Shown here one piece after another: positions 7,059 to 20,500 of a DNA stretch of 64,000 bases. The notes beneath the pieces are model-generated. The model was not told the origin of the DNA. It worked only from the letters and a program-made list of their open reading frames with translations, and ran no database searches. The DNA is from Lactobacillus sp. Sy-1 (GTDB lineage Bacteria > Bacillota > Bacilli > Lactobacillales > Lactobacillaceae). Numbering within the stretch: position 1 is the stretch's first letter; the number at the start of each line of letters is the position of its first letter. The position numbers were made by a program, and so were the translations under genes. The stretch covers positions 1,426,001-1,490,000 of the forward strand of contig NZ_JACCIU010000001.1 of NCBI RefSeq assembly GCF_019303535.1, given 5' to 3'.

Positions 7059-8307
7059 TTGGGTGGTTGCCACCCTCGGGTTCTTATGTACCGGGGTTGT
7101 GCTACCATTACTATCAGTTTTAGCAATCAGCATTACTCGCTCAGAGGGGGTTTACGACATTGGCCGTCCCCTTGGTCCCGCTTTTGCGGTTACCTTCATG
7201 GTTTTGATCCATGCTACCATCGGGCCGCTCTTTGGAACCCCCAGAACTGCATCCGTTCCATTCACAGTTGGGGTTGCACCATTTCTCCCAGCTAAGTACG
7301 AAACAGTGGGGCTACTAGTATTCTCCGCCGCATTCTTTGGCCTTGCGTTCTTCATTTCATACCGCGAATCATCAATCATGGATAAGGTTGGGAAGGTTTT
7401 AAATCCACTCTTCTTGTTAATGTTATTTGCAATCTTCTTTGTGGCCTTCTTAACGCCGATGGGAAATGCCGGATTACAAGCAGTTACCACGCCCTACAAG
7501 CAAAACGGATTTTTAAACGGGTTCTTGGAAGGTTACAACACGATGGACGCCCTCGCCGGATTAGCGTTTGGGGTTACCGTTGTTCAAGCCGTTCGGCAAC
7601 TGGGTAAGACCAAGCCTGGTAGCAATGCCAAGGTCACTGCTAATGCTGGGGTGTTATCCGTTGCCGTTGAAGGACTCATCTACGTAGTCCTCATCTGGTT
7701 AGGAGCAACTAGTCTTAACGACTACAAGCTCGGCCCCGATGGTGGTGGAACGTTCGCCCAAATCATGCACCACTACTTTGGGAGTGCTGGTCAAGCCGCA
7801 TTAGCAGCATTAATCACCCTAACTTGTTTAACCACTGCCGTTGGACTAGTCGCAGCGTTTGCTCAAGATTTCCACAAGCATTTTCCAAAGTTTAGTTACC
7901 ATACTTGGTTAACATTTATCTGTTTAGTATCGTTCTTAACCGCTAACTTAGGGTTAGATCAAATCATCCTTTGGTCCACTCCAATGTTAATGTTCCTATA
8001 CCCATTCTCAATGGTCCTAATCTTACTTTCCGTTACTTCACCACTCTTCAAGCGCGACCCCGTTGTTTACGGAATGGTCGTATTGTTCACCGTTGTTCCC
8101 GCCATATTCGATATGTTAGCTGCATTCCCACCAGTCGTTAGTCAAAGTGGGTTTGCCCTTGCGGTTGCAAAGTTCCAACACAGTGTGTTACCATTTGCCA
8201 ACGTTGGAATGGACTGGGTGGTTCCAGCACTAGTCGGTGCCGTTATCGGAGTTGTATGGCATCTTGTGCGGGTTAGACGAGGCGTTTCTGCCCTAGCTAA
8301 TGATTAA
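6922..8307 (+). CDS. brnQ: Branched-chain amino acid transporter (LIVCS family)
   Basis: Sodium- or proton-coupled uptake of Leu, Ile and Val across the membrane. The 461-residue protein has about twelve membrane segments and the family N terminus: SSLLFALFFGAGNLIFP, then GVLPLLSVLAI-like helix 2 (GVVLPLLSVLAI) and LFGTPRTASVPFTVGV. The ATG at 6922 has a GGAGGAA site; a longer open frame from 6886 lacks one. The Ile-specific T-box upstream matches the substrate and makes expression rise when tRNA-Ile is uncharged. Confidence 0.95.
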   Translation: MQETDLNPNPLTRKQYLTVSSLLFALFFGAGNLIFPIHLGQMSGANWVVATLGFLCTGVVLPLLSVLAISITRSEGVYDIGRPLGPAFAVTFMVLIHATIGPLFGTPRTASVPFTVGVAPFLPAKYETVGLLVFSAAFFGLAFFISYRESSIMDKVGKVLNPLFLLMLFAIFFVAFLTPMGNAGLQAVTTPYKQNGFLNGFLEGYNTMDALAGLAFGVTVVQAVRQLGKTKPGSNAKVTANAGVLSVAVEGLIYVVLIWLGATSLNDYKLGPDGGGTFAQIMHHYFGSAGQAALAALITLTCLTTAVGLVAAFAQDFHKHFPKFSYHTWLTFICLVSFLTANLGLDQIILWSTPMLMFLYPFSMVLILLSVTSPLFKRDPVVYGMVVLFTVVPAIFDMLAAFPPVVSQSGFALAVAKFQHSVLPFANVGMDWVVPALVGAVIGVVWHLVRVRRGVSALAND

Positions 8308-8328
8308 TTAGCGCTTCGCTCAATCAGG

Positions 8329-8367
8329 TTCATCACATAAATTCACGACATAGTTTCACCACATAGC
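8329..8367 (+). repeat. Three tandem 13-bp repeats with decayed copies downstream
   Basis: Contiguous units TTCATCACATAAA, TTCACGACATAGT and TTCACCACATAGC (8329-8367). Further partial copies with the core CATAG and TTCAC continue to about 8415. Function unknown; it lies between the convergent brnQ and giant genes. Confidence 0.7.
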
Positions 8368-8456
8368 TTCAAGCACCATCCCATATCATAGCTTCACCTT
8401 CACATAGTCTTAATCACATATTAATCCATCAAATCAATTAACTTAATAACAATCAA

Positions 8457-8498
8457 AATAGCAGCCCCAGGGTCAACATTGATCCTAGGGCTGCTATT
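8457..8498. terminator. Hairpin terminator between brnQ and the giant gene
   Basis: A 15-bp stem, 8457-8471 with 8484-8498, one mismatch on the plus strand that becomes a G-U pair on the minus strand. TTTTG follows on the minus strand and a poor U-tract on the plus strand. It may stop brnQ transcripts and back up the giant gene's terminator. Confidence 0.65.
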
Positions 8499-8521
8499 GA
8501 TTTACGATTAATATCAGGCCA

Positions 8522-8564
8522 AATTAAAAGGATGACCAACTTGTAAATGGTCATCCTTTTAATT
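8522..8564 (-). terminator. Terminator of the giant surface protein gene
   Basis: A perfect 17-bp stem (8522-8538 with 8548-8564) and a nine-base loop, 16 bases after the stop codon. The stem itself ends in CCTTTTAATT on the minus strand. Confidence 0.85.
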
Positions 8565-8579
8565 GTGATTCGGAGTTAA

Positions 8580-11500
8580 CTACCTCCGTTTCTTACGCTT
8601 GTATGCGGATAGGAACATTCCAGATAATCCTAACGTAACTAATCCTAGTAGGTTGTACTCATCAGATTGATTTTCACCAGTCTGTGGTAGCTTGCCCTTA
8701 ATACTGTTATTATTGCGGGTTCCCCTTACATCAGCACGGTGTTGCTTGATGTAGTTTTGCCGGTTATTAATCGTGGAGTAGCCACGCCGCTGAGGACGTT
8801 TCTTAGAAGGATTCCCTCCGGTATGATTGTGCTTGCCATTATCAGTCTTTTGACCATCTTTTCCGGTGTGATTATCAGTATCATATCCGGTACTATGCTT
8901 CCCATTCTGGTGAGACGTAGCTGATGATGACGAAGAGTGACTAGCATGACTGCTATGACTACTATGGCTATTAGAAACAGCAGACGAGATAACTGCTGAA
9001 GAGAAGCTAGCAGAAGCAGAAGGCGCCGCAGAACTTGCCGAGGCACTATCCGCAGCCGATGATTGGACAGCGGATTCTGAAGCGCTGGCTGAATTAGAAG
9101 CACTCGCACTGGCGGAGGCAGAAGCACTGGCACTCGCTGAAGCCGAGGCACTATGAGAAATCGACGCTGAGGCACTAGTTGAAGCGGATGCACTTGCCGA
9201 AGCTGAAGCCGAGGCGCTCGCACTAGCGGATGCACTAGCTGAGGCTGATGCACTCGCACTGGCGGAGGCTGATTGTGAATCCGCAGTTGATGCACTTGAA
9301 GCCTGACTACTTGCACTATCAGCAACTGAACTAGCGGATTTAACTAATTTAGCTAATGACGAAATTGTGGCAGAAGCAGCACTAGCAACTACGGCAGCGG
9401 ACGAAGCCACTGCAGCGGTACTACTTGCCTCACTGGCAATCGATTCGGCAACTGATGCAGCGCTAACTGCTCCAGAAACGTTATTAGCGGCTGAGGCACT
9501 TGAAGCAGCAGCACTAGCGCTAGAAACTAGTTGTGCGTAACTACTCATTGCTTGGGTTGCGGAACTAAGAACGCTTGATGCACCCTTGGCAACCTGTGCC
9601 GTGCTGCTCATGTCACTGGCAAGGGAGTGGTTGTAAGCAGCTGCAGAACTGGCATCAGTAGCAGCCTTGGAAATGGCTGGATCGCCTGAATCGTTGCGAG
9701 CGGTTGAAGCCGTTTCACTAGCAACCTTATCGGTATTATTAATTTCTGAGTTAGCAGAACTAATCGTTGCCGAGTTGGTATTAACCGCGGTACTAGCTTC
9801 GCTGGCTTGAGAACTAACGATTGCAGAACCACTGTGTACGTTTGCAGAAGCGGAACTAGCCCGCACGCTGGCCTGACTATCGTTGTATGAGATGGCCTGA
9901 CTAGCTGCGATACTGCCTTCAGAAGCAGCGATTGAAGCAGCGGTTTCTGCACTAGCAACCGTACTAGTTAAGCGATTGGTTGCAGATTGAGCGTTATCCG
10001 CAACCCTAGCTGACGATGCGCTTGAAACAACGACCTTTGCACTACTGATGGCGCTATTGGCAGAGCTAATTATTGCAGAATACGAATTAACCGCACTGTT
10101 AGCTGAACTAGCAAAACTAGCGTAACTAGAAACGACACTATTGGTAGATGCCGAATTTGCTGAATTAGCAGCCGAAGTTGCAGAATCAGCAGAACTAGCG
10201 GCGTCATTAGTAGCCGAACTAGCTTGACTGATTGCAATCGAATCAGAAATGACCTTCGCCCGATCATATTGAACCTGAGCATCATTAGCATCAGCACTAG
10301 CAATATCTGCGTCGCTCTTAGCACGGCTCTCAGCTGAGGATGCCAAAGCATTTTCAGATTGAACGGCGTTCGAATGAACAGCCGCATTCGATGCAGCAGC
10401 ACTGGCACCCGCGGCAGCTGAAGCAGCCGCTTGGGCTGCAGAAACTGCTGCTGGAGCATTACTAATTGCAGCGTACGAACTCGCAGCACTAGATGCAGAG
10501 TTAGCAGTGGATGCGTCAGCAGACGCATTATTAGAGAAAGAATTAGCAGCGGCAGCATCACTAACGGCGTTATTTATGATGCTAGTTGCTTCACTAGCAG
10601 CTATGATTACATCGGATGACTTAGCAACTGCGTCGGCAGCATCTAAAGCCGCCCTAGCTTTAGCACTATCAATTTCTGAGTTACTAGTGTGAATCGTTTG
10701 GGCATGGTCATTAGCTGAACCCGCTTCTAAAGCCTTCGCAGATGTAACGTTAGCGTATGATACCGCATTCCTTTGAGCGGCAGTCGCAATCGAAGCGTTA
10801 GCACTAGCGGCTGGCGCAGCAATCTTTTCAGCACCTGACGTTACGGAACTAGCGGAATTAGCAACTGCTTCGGCACTGGCAATCACGGAAGCAACGATAC
10901 TAGCTGCATGACTAGCAGCTGTGGAAGCTGCGACTACATTCGCACTGGCGGTTTGTGATGCACTAGTGGTTGAGTCATTCAAGCTATCCAGTTGCGCCTT
11001 AAGGGCTGCAATTGCATTCGATGCTGATTGGGCAGCTGCATTCTCACTTACAGCGGCATTTGATGCTGATTGGGCCGCCTTTAATTCGTTAGCAGCATCA
11101 CTGGCATCCCCTGCCGTTGATGCATAACTAGATGCAGAACTGTAAGCTGCGTTGGCAGCACTACCGTTGACAGCCGCATTCGATGCGTTTTGACTGGCGA
11201 CAGTAGCAAGGGATGCAAGCTGACTTTCAATTGTGCTTGCTGCGGATACGGCTGAACTAGCGATTGAACTAGCCGTATCAAATGCAGCTTTTGCACTACT
11301 CATTGAACTCATCTGTCCACTAATGTAAACGCTGTTGAACCCACTAAGGCTATTGACCAACGAATTAGCAGCACTAATTTCTGAATTCTGACTACTAATA
11401 GCAGCTGAGGACCGTTTGATTTGACCAGTAACTGTACCAGCAACGACTGAGGTTGCACTGGCACTAGCACTAGCCAATTCAGCAGAATTAGCATTAGCAC

Positions 11501-14500
11501 TAGTTTCCTTCGCCACACTAGCAGCTGAATCAGCATCACTATTGGCAATTGCAGCAGTCCTAATGGCAACGCTCGCGCTACTAATCGTCATGGCGGCACT
11601 AGCAATGACCCCGGCTGCTGATGCAGCGGTGTTCTTAGCTGAAGATGCCTTAGCAGCAGCACTAGCAGCGATTGAAGATTGTGGAACAATTGCGGAACTA
11701 GCGGATTGAGCAATGACAGCCATCGAACTAGCATCACTTCGCAATGAAGCAGTTGCGGCAATATCATTAGATTGATCAGCCTGACTCAGGTCAGCACTAG
11801 CCTTTGCAGATGCGGAAATAGCGATTGATGATTGGATCAGTACTGCAGATGACGCACTATTGGCGGCACTTTGGGCAGCTGAGGCATCTGCACTAGCAGC
11901 ATTCATCACCGTTGTTGCTGAAGTAGCAGCTGAAAGTGCAACACTTGCGGCCGAAATTTGGTTAGCGTTATAACTACTAATTCTAGTATTGACATAGCTA
12001 TTAGCCTGTTTATTAGCAGCACTATTCGTATCACTATTCGATGCTGACGTCACTGCTGCGGAACTAGCTGTTGTAACAACGCTAGCATTATCATCGTTCG
12101 TCGCAGTCGTGTTCGAGCTGGTTACGGTCGCATTACTATTAGCAGCACTTTGGGCAACGCTAGCATCGTATGAGTGAACTACCGTATGGGCGCGATCGTT
12201 GTTAACAACGGCATCGGTAGCCATAGCGTTAGCAACTGATGATTCACTAACAGCTTTTTGACTGGCACTGTTGGCACTGGAAGTGGCAACCAAAGCGGCA
12301 TTACTATTTTGGGCTGCATTAACAACAGCGGCGGATGCTGCTGATGACGCAGCAATAGCTTCAGAAAGATACTGAGCAACACTTGGTGCTCCAGGAACCT
12401 TCAAGGCACTATCGATTGCTGAAGATGCAGATGAGAATTTAGCCTTTGCAGTTTCAATTTCGGCTGAATTACTTTGGGTTGTAATCACCGCACTAGCTGC
12501 GACTGAGTAGGCACTGGATGCCACGGAACTTTGCGTCCCAGCATCAGATAAAGCAGAAGCTGCGCTGCTGTTATCCGAACTAGTTACGGCTGCCAAGCTG
12601 GCAAGTGAATTGGCAATTGTATCATTCCTTGCATACTGACTAGCAATTGAACCCGTATCTGCATTAGCTGACGATGCAATGGATCCAGGAACAGCCATTG
12701 CTGAGTGCATTGCATCGACTGCAGCACTGTCAGCTTTAGCAACCGCATCGCTTGCCTGATCAGCATGATAACTGTTCATGTTAATAATAATTGACGCAAT
12801 GATTGTGGATGCTGAAGAAACAACCGCAGATGAAGCAGCACTACTTGCAGCAGCAGCAATTGAACTAGCCGATTTAATTTCATTCGATAGCGATGAAATT
12901 GCTGCGGATGCTGAACTAGCAGTAATCGATGCAGATGAAACTAATGACGCTTCGCTACTTGCGGAACGGGCGTACGATTCAGCAGCTGATGCTGCACTAA
13001 CCGCTGCTGAAACATTTTGAGCAGCGGAAGCTGATGCTGCAGCCGCACTTTCACTAGCGGCAAGACTCGCATAGCTGCTCATCAATTGACTAGCGGAGTT
13101 AAGCGACGTAGCAGCATTGGAAGCAACGGTGGAAGCAGTAGTTACCTCATCCGACAATGTTTGGTTGTAGGCTGCTGCCGAACTAGCATCTGAAGCGGCG
13201 CTGCTAAGCAATGAGCTATTTGGATCATTCTTAGCGGTCTCAGCAGTTTCACTAGCAATCGCGCTGGTATTATTAGTGTCCTTAGTGACAGATGAACTAG
13301 ATGCAGTATTCACTGGAACATCTGCACTAGCCACAGTAGCTGCGGCACTGGCTGAATTAGCATCGCTGGTTGCACTAGTAGCGGCTACACTAGCCCGTGA
13401 GCTGGCGTTGCTATCGTTGTATGAAATTGCTGCACTAGCAGCACTAGCTGCAACAGAAGCGGCGCTAGCAATCTGAATAGCCATGCTAGCAACATCAGGA
13501 TTTAAGCTAACAGTTTGACTCTGAGCGCTACTTGCCCGTGATGCATCGGCAGAACTACTGTTAGTTGCACTACTTGTTACCGCCTTAGCGGAGGCAATTG
13601 AACTTTGATCTGCGTTAATTGAGGCGGTAATCGATGCAATTACTGAATTAGCAGAACTAATTACTGCCGATTGATTTGATACAAATTCGTTATTAGATGC
13701 AGCGACAACCGAATCAACCGTGCCGGTAGCGTTACTTGCAGCCTGTGAATTGTTTGCGGCAGAAGCACTCGCCTGGCTAATGGCAATCGAATCTGAAGTA
13801 ATGGCAGCATGAGCAGAAGCAATTGTCGCTCCATCAGCATCAGCACTGGTGATTTGTGCATCAGAGCTGGCTAATGAGGATAGACTGTTTGCTGACTTTA
13901 GATTCTCAGCTGCCGCACTCGAGTGAGCGCTAGCCTGAGCTACAAATGAAGCGGCGGATACTGCAGCAGCGGATGCTAAACTAGCATTGGTTTGCGCAGT
14001 TGGGCCATCACTCTTATCGGCAACCGCACTGCTGGTATTATTTAAGTAGGAGGTGGCTAGGGATGCTTCCGCTGCAGCTTGGGCGGCGTAAGAACTTGCA
14101 GCAGTAGCGTTACTATTGGCACTGCTTACAAAGTTGTTCGCATTACTTGCTGCAGAGCTAGCTTCAGTTGCTTTTGAGACGGCATCCGAAGCGTATGAAA
14201 ATGCACTAGCCTTAGCACTAGCAATTTCGGAATTACTTCCGGCGGAAATGGTCTGGGCATGGCTGTTAGTATCAACCGCATTATTAGCCCGACTAGCAGC
14301 TAAACTAGCAGAAGATGATGCTGATACTTGGGCATCACTAGTATCACTTGCGTTTTCGCTGGCTCCGCTTGCATCTGAATCAGCACTGGATGTGCTTGAT
14401 GATGCAGCTGAGTTGGCAGAATTAGCAGTAGAACTAGCTGCAGAAACCACTGAGCTAACGTAGCTAGTAGCAAAACTAGCTGCAGAGCTAGCGCTGCTGG

Positions 14501-17500
14501 CTTGATTACTAGCATCACTAATTTCAGCCTGAGCGGCTGATTGAGCAGCTGCTAACTGATTCATTAACGATTGCACAACCGCTGCATTTGAACTGGCGCT
14601 ATTGGTTTGAGCACTAACCCCACTAGCTGGTTCAACGGCAGCACTACTTGCACTAGAGGCAGCATTAGAATCACCATTTACCGCGGCAGCAGAAGATGCC
14701 ACAATTGCGTCAGACTGAACGCTACTATTGTACGACTCTGCGCTGGTAACGTTAGTATCAGTAGCGGCAGAAAGTTTTGCAATCTGGTTAGCAATTGAAC
14801 TAGCTAGGCTAACTACTGAATTAGCGGTACTTACATCGTTAATATAAGCGGCATTTGCACTGCTAGTTACACTAAACGCAGTCGAAACTGAAGCGTAACT
14901 ACTATTATCGGAATTTAAAGTGGCAATTACCGATACCGCATTTGAAACCGATGCGGATTGACTTTGCACTGCAGCAGACGCGTTATTGATAGCGTTAGAT
15001 TCAATACTTGCAGTTGCGGATTTCGAATGGATGGCACTCGCAGCAGATTGAGCCTGAACCACGTTAGCATTAGCAGTAGATGCTGTATTCGAAGCAGCAT
15101 TAGCATAGCTATTTGCAACGATGGCGTTACTAATTGCAACGCTTGCGCTGTTGAGAGATGTTTTTGCTTGCGCAATTGTTTGGTTATCGGTGTCAACCGC
15201 AATTGAAGCCGCACTCGCACTACTAAATGCACTGGTAGCGACAGAAGCGGCACTCGCAGCCGTTGATTGGTCACCTTGCGCAGATGCAATCAAAGAACTA
15301 GCACTGTTCTTTAGTGAAATTGCTGCGTCACTAGTGATCGATGGCGAGTTAGCCGAACTAAGATAAGAAGCAGCTGTAGATGCGGCAACGCTAGCATTGG
15401 ATTCAGCAGTACTTGCAACTATTGAAGCTGAGTTAGCAGTACTCAAGGCTGTTGAAGCATTCACACTTTGTTGACTAGCATCAGTACTTGCCGTGCTATT
15501 TACACTGGAAGCACTAGCTGCAATTGACATTTGATTAGAGTTATAGCTACTGATCCGGGTGGCAGAATTACTGATTGCCTGACTAGCTTGGGCGCTTGCC
15601 TGACTAAAGGTGGTTTGGTTATCAGTAGCATTACTACTTACCGTTACATAAATGGAATCTAAGCTCCCCTTCGCTTCACTAGTGGTGGTCGTATTTAAAC
15701 TAGTGGTACTACTTGAAATGACCGTTGCACTGTGGACAACACTAGTTTCATACGAATCAACGGTAATGTTCGCACGGGCGTTGTTAATCACGGCATCATT
15801 TGCCTTTGCACTTGCGGTTGCATAGTCATTTAAAGCCGCTTTTTGATATGAAACTGCCAAATTATTATTTGTATTAGCAATTGAAGCCATGCTACTTGAT
15901 TCACTTTCAGCAGATGATGCAAAGGACTGTTGAGTAACCGCATCATTAGCAGCAGAAATTGCCAATGGTCCGTTCTTTTCGGCTTCTGCCGTTGCAATTG
16001 AAGCACTATCAGCAGCCAGTTTACTCTTAGCATTTGACAGCGCAATGGAATCCTGAGTAACGACTGAAGTTGCACTGGATGCAATACTATAAGCAACCGA
16101 TGCACTGTTAAGTTGTACTGCTGCATCACTTAATGCATTGGAAGCAATCGAATTATCGAAACTAGTATTGGATGCAAATGAAGATAACAATCCACCAATG
16201 GTTGCGTTGCTGGCATATGAACTTGCCAACGAAGCGGTTTCGATATTGGCTGAATTAGTGGTGCTAGCATAACTAGAAATGGCAGGGTAAACAGAGATAG
16301 TTACACTGTAAGCGATGGAAGCTGATGAATCATTAGCTGAAGATACTTGATAACTTTGGGCCGTACTCGAACGTGAACTAGTTACCGTGCTAGCACTTGC
16401 AACGGTGGATGAAACAATTGACGATGCCGCATATGAAGCTTGACTAGCCGTCTCCGATGCTGTTGATAGTTGTACTGTTTGAGTAGCAATTTCTGATTGG
16501 TAAGAAACCATTTGGTTACTAATAGCACTAGTAACAGCGTTCGCGCTAGCAGCCGTTGAATTGTTAGCACTAGCAATTTCCATTTGTGCTTTAGCTTCAG
16601 ACTCAAAGAAATATGCGGAAGATGGATCTACAAATGGAACTAACGATCCGTTCGAAGCTGATGACGAGTTAGCATACAACGATGCTTGACTATAGTAGGA
16701 AGCAGCTCTAGAAGCAGCATCTGATGCTGCAATGGTAGCAGAGCTAGCAGCATTCACTGCGTTGGAATAGTTGCTCATATCACTAGCCACTGAGCTATTA
16801 ATTCCACTAATTGATGCATTCGCTGAAGAAGCAGCTGCCTTAGCAGAACTTGCTGATACCATTTGAGAACTAAATGATGGTAACCCCGAGTTGTAACCAG
16901 CAAGACTGTCAACAGCGCTCGTCATTGTAGAAACTGCTGTACTATAGCTATTAGCAGACGAGTTCAAATCATTAATCGCGTTGCTGGTGTTAGTTACGGA
17001 TGCGCTACGATCAACTATTGATTGGTTATTGGATGCTGCTGCTTCACTATCAGCTGAAGCAGAGTTAGCGTTATTGGATGCAACATCAGCAAAACTATTT
17101 GCGGCAATGGCATTACTGATAAAGATTGATGCAGATTCTGTATACGTATTTGCAGAACTTGCAAAATACCAATCTGCACCGGCACTTGATGATTGAACGT
17201 CTGCAATTGATAGTGCACTGGAAGCCACTTTTGAAGCAGATTCAGCTAGACTTGCGGTCGTTGATGCCGCAACGGCAACCGAACTAGCTATGCTCGGTTC
17301 CCCAGCAGCTGAAGCACTAGTGGCAGCCGAACTCTCACTAGCTGCATCCGAACTGAGTGACTGGGCAATGATGTTTGCAGAAGAAGCAACTGAAGCAGCA
17401 GAATAGGCAATCGACTTAGCAATTAGTGCATTGCTAACGGCACTACCGGCAACCCAAGTGGCAACCCCAGCTTCATAAGCAATGCTTTTGACTGCTTCTG

Positions 17501-20500
17501 AAGCCCGCGTATTAGGATAGGCGCTGGCACTATACTGAGCACCACCGTTATAACTATTGGCACTATCGTTGTTGAAAATGGTATTGGATGTTAAGCCACT
17601 AGTCAAAATTGCTTCACTAGTTGTGGCAGAATTATAATAACTAATGGATGCAATGTCAGAATTTGCAACTGAAGTATGACTAGCAGCTTCCTGGGAATAC
17701 AGGTTCGCTAATGCCATGCTAGCATTCCACTTAGCTAATGATGCCGCCGTTAAAGCAGCATTACTAGCAATAATTGCAGTACTCAAAGCAATGGAAGCAC
17801 TTGCCCGTACTCCGCTAACCAATGCTGAATCAGAAAGCGCTGCACTATTATACGAACTAGCTAACGTTGCTGCATTTGCGGCAGCGGAAGCACTCGACAT
17901 CGCACTTGGTGCATTACTATTATCACTGTTGTTAGAGTTAGTCGCACTCCATAGACCATTAGCACTCGTTTGTTCACTAGCAGCCTGAGAAGCTTCAACT
18001 GAAGCCTTATTAGCATGTTCATTAGCAACTGAATTAGCTAAGCTAGCAGTAGTAACTGCTAAAGAAGCGATAATGCTATTACTAACGGCCACACTGTAGT
18101 TATCATTAGCGTTGGAAACATAGCGATTAAGATCACTATTACTGTATGCTCCTGCGTGCCCAGAAGCCATTGAAATCGCTGAACTAGCAACCGAGTTAGC
18201 ATCATCCCGACTACTACTTGCGCTACTGGTTGAACTAGAGAGCCCCTTGTTCGTTTCAGCCGTCTTGTTATTATCAGTATCAACAATTGCTGAATCAATT
18301 TGGGCACCAGAATTAGCTGAGCTAGCTTGAGAACTAGCAGAACTTGCGGTATCACTTGCGGTACTTGCGGTAGTAGATGCACTACTCATTTCACTGGTTA
18401 CATAGCTTACCGCAGAAACAGTCGCTGTCCTTGCGGCAGTTGAAGCACTAATTGCATTATAATTAGCCACACTTAAAACATCTGCTTGGACACTGGCATT
18501 ATTATAGTAATCATTAGCTGAAGCAGATGCCGAGGTTGCAATTGCAGATTCAGAGTTAGCAATCGAGGTACTGATCGATGCCGTTGAGTAAGCGGAACTA
18601 GCCAAACTGGAGGCTAGTGATCCTGACAAACTACCATCCCCATTAGTAGCAAAGGACGATGCCAAGTTATAGTAACTATTGGCCAACGAAGCGTTCAAAC
18701 TAGCAACTGAATTAGCGCTACTTGCGATGCTAGCCTGGATACTAGCTCCCGCACTATCGCTACTGAGGGCCGTTGTCGCTGAACTAGCAGCTGAAGTAGC
18801 AGAACTCAATACGGTTGCAGCGGAGCTAACCGTTTCACTCCAACTGGAAACTGAAGAATCAACGTGGTTATGAATGTTCAAAGAATTGAACGTAACTACA
18901 TTGGAGTCCACTCCATTTGAAGCGGCGGTAATTGCACTCGAAGAGACGCTTCCGGCATTTGATAGGCTATTAACCGCACCATTAACACTTCCCGCTACAC
19001 TGTTAGCTTGGGAAGTCGTTTGAGCATCGCTATTCGCAGTCGTTGCTGAATCAGAAGCCGAATTAGCTGATTGATGGGCTTGGTGGAATTCAGAAGCAGC
19101 TGAATAGTTAGATTCAGCAATCGAATCCATTTCATTTCCAGCGGAAGCCGCAGAACTAGTCCGCGTACTATCACTTTGCGCAGATGATAACGCAACCCGT
19201 GCGATATTACTGTTAAGCGCGGCTTGTGAGGATGCAGCAAAGGCAAGTGATGCAGCATAACTACCGACACTCCGGTCAGAGGTAGCTGAAGCGCTTTGGG
19301 CAATGCTATTAGCAGAAACTGCAATTGAATTTTGACTAGCAATCACAACCTCAACACTAGATGCACTTGAATAGGCAATGCTTGCATTAATGGATGCCGC
19401 TTGAGCATTAGAGAACGCTAAGCTAGCGACTGAAGCTGCGGAGCTAGCTTGACTAACCGCACTAGAAATCCAGACACTTCCTCGATCATTGCTGCCACCT
19501 TCATTGTTGTAAATATCCTGAGCGCTTTGCAAGGCGGCAGAAGCACTGGCGTAAACAGCACTTAAGCGATTGGCAATGACGTCAGCAGTACTGCTGACTG
19601 ATTGAGCTGATTGAGAAGCTGATCGTGCATTAGAATATGCACTTGATACCTGTACGGCATTGGAAGAAGCTTGCAACGAGTATAAATTAGTAACTGCGCG
19701 GTTCGCCTCCACAATCGCGTTGGAGTTGGCAGTGCTGGCGTTGTCATTATAACTGCTTGCAGAACTAGCCGCCGTTTGGGCTAAACTAGCATAACTCGCT
19801 GCTACTGAATTAGCACTATCCAGAATTGAACGTTCCACTACTGCCACACTCGCATCATTGGAAGTGTTGGTAGCGTTAATTTGAGCTTGGATAGCATTAG
19901 GATATTCACCATTAATCCCGGTCATGCCATAAGTAGCATTAGCCTTAGAAGTGGCATCGTTTCGATATCCAGTTAGTAGTGACTCTGCATTCTTAGCGGC
20001 TATTGCAGCAGAACTAGCTAATGCGTTGTAATGGTCTGCATCACTGGCAGCTGCTAGTGCGGCCGAAGCATTGGAAGAAGCTACCGTTGAATAACTAGTT
20101 GCGGCTGAGCCTTCACTACTGACCTGATTGCCACCAAGGCCACTTTCAGAATTAGCGGCACTATTAATGTCAGCAATCGCAGAATCAACTGAATATTTGG
20201 TATTGGAGGCAGAAATTGCATTTTCATTTGCCGAGCTTAGTGCATTTTGAGCCGCACTAGCCGCACTATTAGCACTGGAAGCAGAGACCGTTCCAGTATT
20301 TGCAGTGTTGGCATTGGCAACGGCAACATGGTAAGCAGACTCAGCAATTCCGGCATCGACCGCCACACTTGCGTTATAAGCAATCGCGTTTTTCAACGAA
20401 CCAATTGAATCAGCATAACTTTGAACCGCATTACTGGCATTATCAGCAATCGTTTGTTGAGCTAACGCACTGTTGGTCGCATTACTAGTTAAAACTTGAT

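Noticed and set aside
12584-12766. Frame break or second gene start inside the giant gene
   Set aside because: The main frame runs from signal peptide to LPQTGE without a stop; internal ATG codons lack ribosome binding sites.
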